From positions 124,001 through 188,000 of the forward strand of contig JAJNNX010000018.1 of the NCBI GenBank assembly GCA_023159155.1: a stretch of DNA of 64,000 nt, read 5' to 3'. Each line of letters begins with the position of its first letter. Positions within the stretch are counted from its first letter, which is position 1. Below are positions 61,018-64,000 of this stretch, one piece after another. A program made the position numbers and the translations under genes. The notes under the pieces are model-generated. The model had not been told where the DNA came from. It worked only from the letters and a program-made list of their open reading frames with translations, and did not search any database. Source of the DNA: Ustulina deusta (Eukaryota > Ascomycota > Sordariomycetes > Xylariales > Xylariaceae).

Positions 61018-63723
61018 ATGTCGCAAGTCGCAGCAGCATCAGGCCACGGGCCAGTCTGCGCTGTCACTGCTACCACGGCCGCTGCGACTGCTGGACTAAC
61101 AAGTCCTGAGCACGACGAGATTCGCGAGTATGACAAGATCATTCAATTTCGCGATACAGTAGTGTCGGGGAAGCACCCGCGTATAAAAGTACCGGCTTCA
61201 TCCGTGGTCAAGAGTGTCCCTGCTGCTCAACCACCGTCGTCCAACGCGCCTGAGCGTGTAGCACAACCATCTACGCACCTCCCCAACAACAACAATGCTG
61301 TTGATGATCACTCAATGGGCAATATATTGTCATTCAAGGCTAACTCGCAGCAAACGGCTGTAGCTGTCCCTTCAGCCAATTCTACCCCCTTCATCCCAGG
61401 TGTCTCGAGACCATTTGGGTCTGGAAAACCCGAGATCGATCCCATACTGCTGCAGAAATCTGATGGTCTTGTCAAGGCCGAGATCCAGATCCAGAGACAG
61501 CGACTCGAAAAAGTGCTTAAAGATCAGGTTGAAGAGCGAAGGTTTTCAGTTAGAGGCAATCTTCACTCTTCTGAACAACTACCTGAACTTGATATCTCAG
61601 ATATTCTAGCCAAGGCTCTCACCCTTGTACAGGCCACAGCGCCACCAGCAATACCTAGTTTGCCTAGCCCTACTGCTAATGCTTCTGATGTCAGTGACTC
61701 GTTCGACGAGAATACATTCTATTCCAGTCAACAGGATACACCCGAGTCGCGGCCGTCAGTTCCAGCTCGCAATGCATTGGAAAATGTCCAATTGCGGGAT
61801 AATCCCGCGTCCGCACACCAACCAGACAGCTATGCCCCTTCGTCGAAACCACTGACCTCCCAATCTTTGCCTGCATCCACCAGCCACCCACCTCGAACGA
61901 ACATCGCTCGTAATATTGCCCATGGTCAGATTATGGGTGCTCAGATTGCACATCCTCCTGCGGGGCCAGTCGCGCCAGTGCAGAGCCAAGGCATGATTAG
62001 CACACCGAGAACACAGACCCAGAACTTGTTGAAACAGAGCCACCAGAGAGAACAGCTGGAAACACAACTCATCAGCTCCGACAGCCATGACGCTAGTCGA
62101 TCCGATAATTCTGGTAACACAGATTCGGAGCAGTCCGCTGATCAACATGGTTTGCAGAATCAAACTCAGCTTGTGCCTAACCCCAACTTTAGACAACATG
62201 AAAAGCCCTTGATTCGGGGCCACAATCTCTCGCCTTTCGCTCCTCAACCTGCCCATGTCTCACCGTTAGCGGTAGCCCGACAACCCCATATACGTGAATC
62301 GGATACTAGTGCTTTGCAAAGAGTGCCTGCTCAAGTAACAGCCCTGAGACAGGAGCATGCAGTTGTGATTAGTCCTGAAAGTTCTCCACAGGGTGAAAAG
62401 GGAAGCAAGAAGAAGAATAATAGGAAGAAAAACAAAAGGAAGGCCGACGCAAGAGCTCAAGATATTCAGGGATCTCCTAATATTAAGCCGGAACCAAGAT
62501 CACCCTCACCTCTAACAGCACCACCGTTCATCCGCCCTCAGAAACGACCTCGACGATTCGGTAGACAAGAACCTGAGATAATATACGACGAACCAATCCT
62601 CGAGCGTCCGAACTCGCAATTGCAGCAAGAGCGTTACCCTCCAGCGCCTATACATGTCGAAAGGGTGCCACAAGGTTATGAGGGAGTAGATGATCCATAC
62701 TCGCGACAGGTACGTCCCTCGGTGGCACCAGTCGCCCACAGACTAGAGTCGCCTGTATACGAGGAACGAAGGCCCGATGGAAGTATCGTACGCTATGTCC
62801 GTCACGTTCCAAGTCCTTCAGGGTATCCCGATCCTTACGGTGCAGTTGATCCTCGTCCTATGCGCACATCATCTTATACAGTTGCAAATCCTGATGCACG
62901 AGAGGCTTCTACGTACCCACGTGAAGGACGAATGAGCGTACGGCCTTACGCCGACCGTGCAAGATCTCGGTCACCGATAATTGTAGAAAGACGCTCGTCT
63001 GTGATGCCTCCTCCATCCGCACCCCCTCGTCGAATTGTGATTGACGAATACGGCCGCGAGTATCTCGAACCTGTCCGTACACCTGTATCTCGGCAGTCAG
63101 TCGTACCGCCCACTAGACTCGGAGATCATGAGGTTGTATATGAACGAGCTCCAATTCGAGCCACTTCTCGTATGCCGGCACCGGAGATTGTAGGGGAAGA
63201 TGGCGTAATCTACCGACGAGCATCGCCAGGCTACGCTCCTCGGCGTGTCATTACTCAACCGGAATATGGCACAAGTTTCAGGAGTTACCGAGAACGGGAT
63301 TACTCAATGCAGCCCATCGTTCCCCCGAGTCAAGAGTTCGTCCAGATTCGTGGCGCTGCCGAGCACCGGCTTACCGAGCATGTGCCTCGGGAATATCTTC
63401 CTCGAGCGGCCAGTGTAAGACCAGTAGAATCTGTGCCCTATGACCGTCTTACCAGCACCCGGCCTGATATTCCTCCTCGACAGTATGCCGCTAGCGTACA
63501 CCCTGATGCAAGGAGGGAAATTGCTCCACACGTAGGTGGCGACTATAGTGTCAGGCCGACTGAGATGGATCTTCCGCAACGAGCATACAGCGTTCGACCG
63601 GTGGAGCGATATTACGAGCAACCACCGCGAGAAGGTGACATCACATATGTCGAAAGACCTCGTGCAGCGCATCAAGATGTTATTTACCCTGGAAATGGAG
63701 CGTCGAGGCAAGTGTATCAATAG
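61018..63723 (+). CDS. Large disordered protein of unknown function, 901 residues
   Basis: A single open frame starting MSQVAAASGHG. The one compact-looking part is residues about 30-60 (SPEHDEIREYDKIIQFRDTV, SGKHPRIKVP), with a second short helix (DGLVKAEIQIQRQRLEKVLK) near residue 150. The middle is Gln/Ser/Pro-rich. At about residues 460-480 lies a strong nuclear-localisation-like basic cluster (GSKKKNNRKKNKRKADARAQ) followed by a second (RPQKRPRRFGRQ). The last approximately 350 residues are Arg/Tyr/Pro-rich with recurring YSVRP/AASVRP/YAASVHP and RRVI/RRIV words, resembling an RNA-binding or phase-separating low-complexity tail. No enzyme or named domain is recognised. Nuclear location is an inference. 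A 2.7-kb open frame with no intron is secure as coding. Confidence 0.88.
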   Translation: MSQVAAASGHGPVCAVTATTAAATAGLTSPEHDEIREYDKIIQFRDTVVSGKHPRIKVPASSVVKSVPAAQPPSSNAPERVAQPSTHLPNNNNAVDDHSMGNILSFKANSQQTAVAVPSANSTPFIPGVSRPFGSGKPEIDPILLQKSDGLVKAEIQIQRQRLEKVLKDQVEERRFSVRGNLHSSEQLPELDISDILAKALTLVQATAPPAIPSLPSPTANASDVSDSFDENTFYSSQQDTPESRPSVPARNALENVQLRDNPASAHQPDSYAPSSKPLTSQSLPASTSHPPRTNIARNIAHGQIMGAQIAHPPAGPVAPVQSQGMISTPRTQTQNLLKQSHQREQLETQLISSDSHDASRSDNSGNTDSEQSADQHGLQNQTQLVPNPNFRQHEKPLIRGHNLSPFAPQPAHVSPLAVARQPHIRESDTSALQRVPAQVTALRQEHAVVISPESSPQGEKGSKKKNNRKKNKRKADARAQDIQGSPNIKPEPRSPSPLTAPPFIRPQKRPRRFGRQEPEIIYDEPILERPNSQLQQERYPPAPIHVERVPQGYEGVDDPYSRQVRPSVAPVAHRLESPVYEERRPDGSIVRYVRHVPSPSGYPDPYGAVDPRPMRTSSYTVANPDAREASTYPREGRMSVRPYADRARSRSPIIVERRSSVMPPPSAPPRRIVIDEYGREYLEPVRTPVSRQSVVPPTRLGDHEVVYERAPIRATSRMPAPEIVGEDGVIYRRASPGYAPRRVITQPEYGTSFRSYRERDYSMQPIVPPSQEFVQIRGAAEHRLTEHVPREYLPRAASVRPVESVPYDRLTSTRPDIPPRQYAASVHPDARREIAPHVGGDYSVRPTEMDLPQRAYSVRPVERYYEQPPREGDITYVERPRAAHQDVIYPGNGASRQVYQ

Positions 63724-64000
63724 CAGGAGTATCGGCTACAATGTGTTGCATGGAGTTCTGGGGTTTAACGGAGCGGAGATGGTTTGATGGATTTGAGCAC
63801 GCGATGGTTTCCGAATTTGTACAGGTATCGCAAGGTTCAGGACGGGCTTTCCAATCTGGTGGGTACTTCCTTATAGGAGCTCTACTATGGCTTCCACGTT
63901 GCATGGCCGCGAATGGTGAATCCTCCTAATACAAGTCCCGGTATATCTACATAGCTGAGCAGACAATGGTCGAGCTAGACCTAGTCTACTCAACCCATAA
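63724..64000. other. Trailing flank
   Basis: Downstream of the large low-complexity gene; no gene is recognised before the window ends. Confidence 0.5.

Overview
The window is nuclear DNA from a filamentous ascomycete (Pezizomycotina, probably Sordariomycetes). Genes are split by many 48-175 bp introns with GT(A/G)AG donors, CTAAC/CTGAC branch points and YAG acceptors. The families present are typical of plant-associated or lignocellulose-degrading moulds: a cellobiose dehydrogenase with a C-terminal cellulose-binding module, a SAT4/PTH11-type rhodopsin-like membrane protein, a 2EXR protein, a giant ankyrin-type protein and a fungal RRG7 nuclease-fold protein. There are no operons. Order, strand and content point to an ordinary chromosome arm, with housekeeping genes separated by 0.5-3 kb spacers and a few decayed or mobile elements. 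All exon structures here were worked out by hand from splice consensus, reading phase and remembered family patterns. No alignment or transcript was available.

Layout. 0-15 kb: the 5' part of an unknown gene (-), UDP-glucose 4-epimerase GAL10 (+), a nine-exon 1,840-residue ankyrin-like protein (+), and an Mpv17/PMP22 membrane protein (+). 15-31 kb: cellobiose dehydrogenase with CBM1 (-), a MIT-domain/coiled-coil protein resembling Atg38 (-), a GRAM-VASt sterol-transfer protein of the LAM/Ysp2 family (+), and a rhodopsin-like membrane protein (-). 33-46 kb: SH3 protein BBC1 (-), RNA polymerase II CTD phosphatase RTR1 (+), ribosomal protein eS17 (-), mitoribosomal MRP51 (-), a NECAP-type endocytic adaptor (+), and a probable pseudogene with three in-frame stops (-). 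46-64 kb: a 2EXR protein (-), tRNA-guanine transglycosylase (+), a conserved small acidic/basic protein (+), RRG7 (-), a 250-bp TA-flanked MITE, an 83-bp foldback, Mediator subunit MED21 (+), a HAD pyrimidine-5'-nucleotidase-like protein (-) and a 901-residue low-complexity nuclear-type protein (+).

The genes do not form one pathway. Thematic pairs exist: BBC1 and the NECAP protein both act in actin-linked endocytosis, RTR1 and MED21 both act on RNA polymerase II, and MRP51, RRG7 and the Mpv17 protein are mitochondrial. These look like chance neighbours. The most unusual items are the approximately 95-residue super-repeat of the giant ankyrin-like protein, the stop-riddled but otherwise continuous reading frame at 44.1-45.0 kb whose stops could all be C-to-T changes, the MITE, and the dense palindromic AGGTACCT-type words in the spacers.
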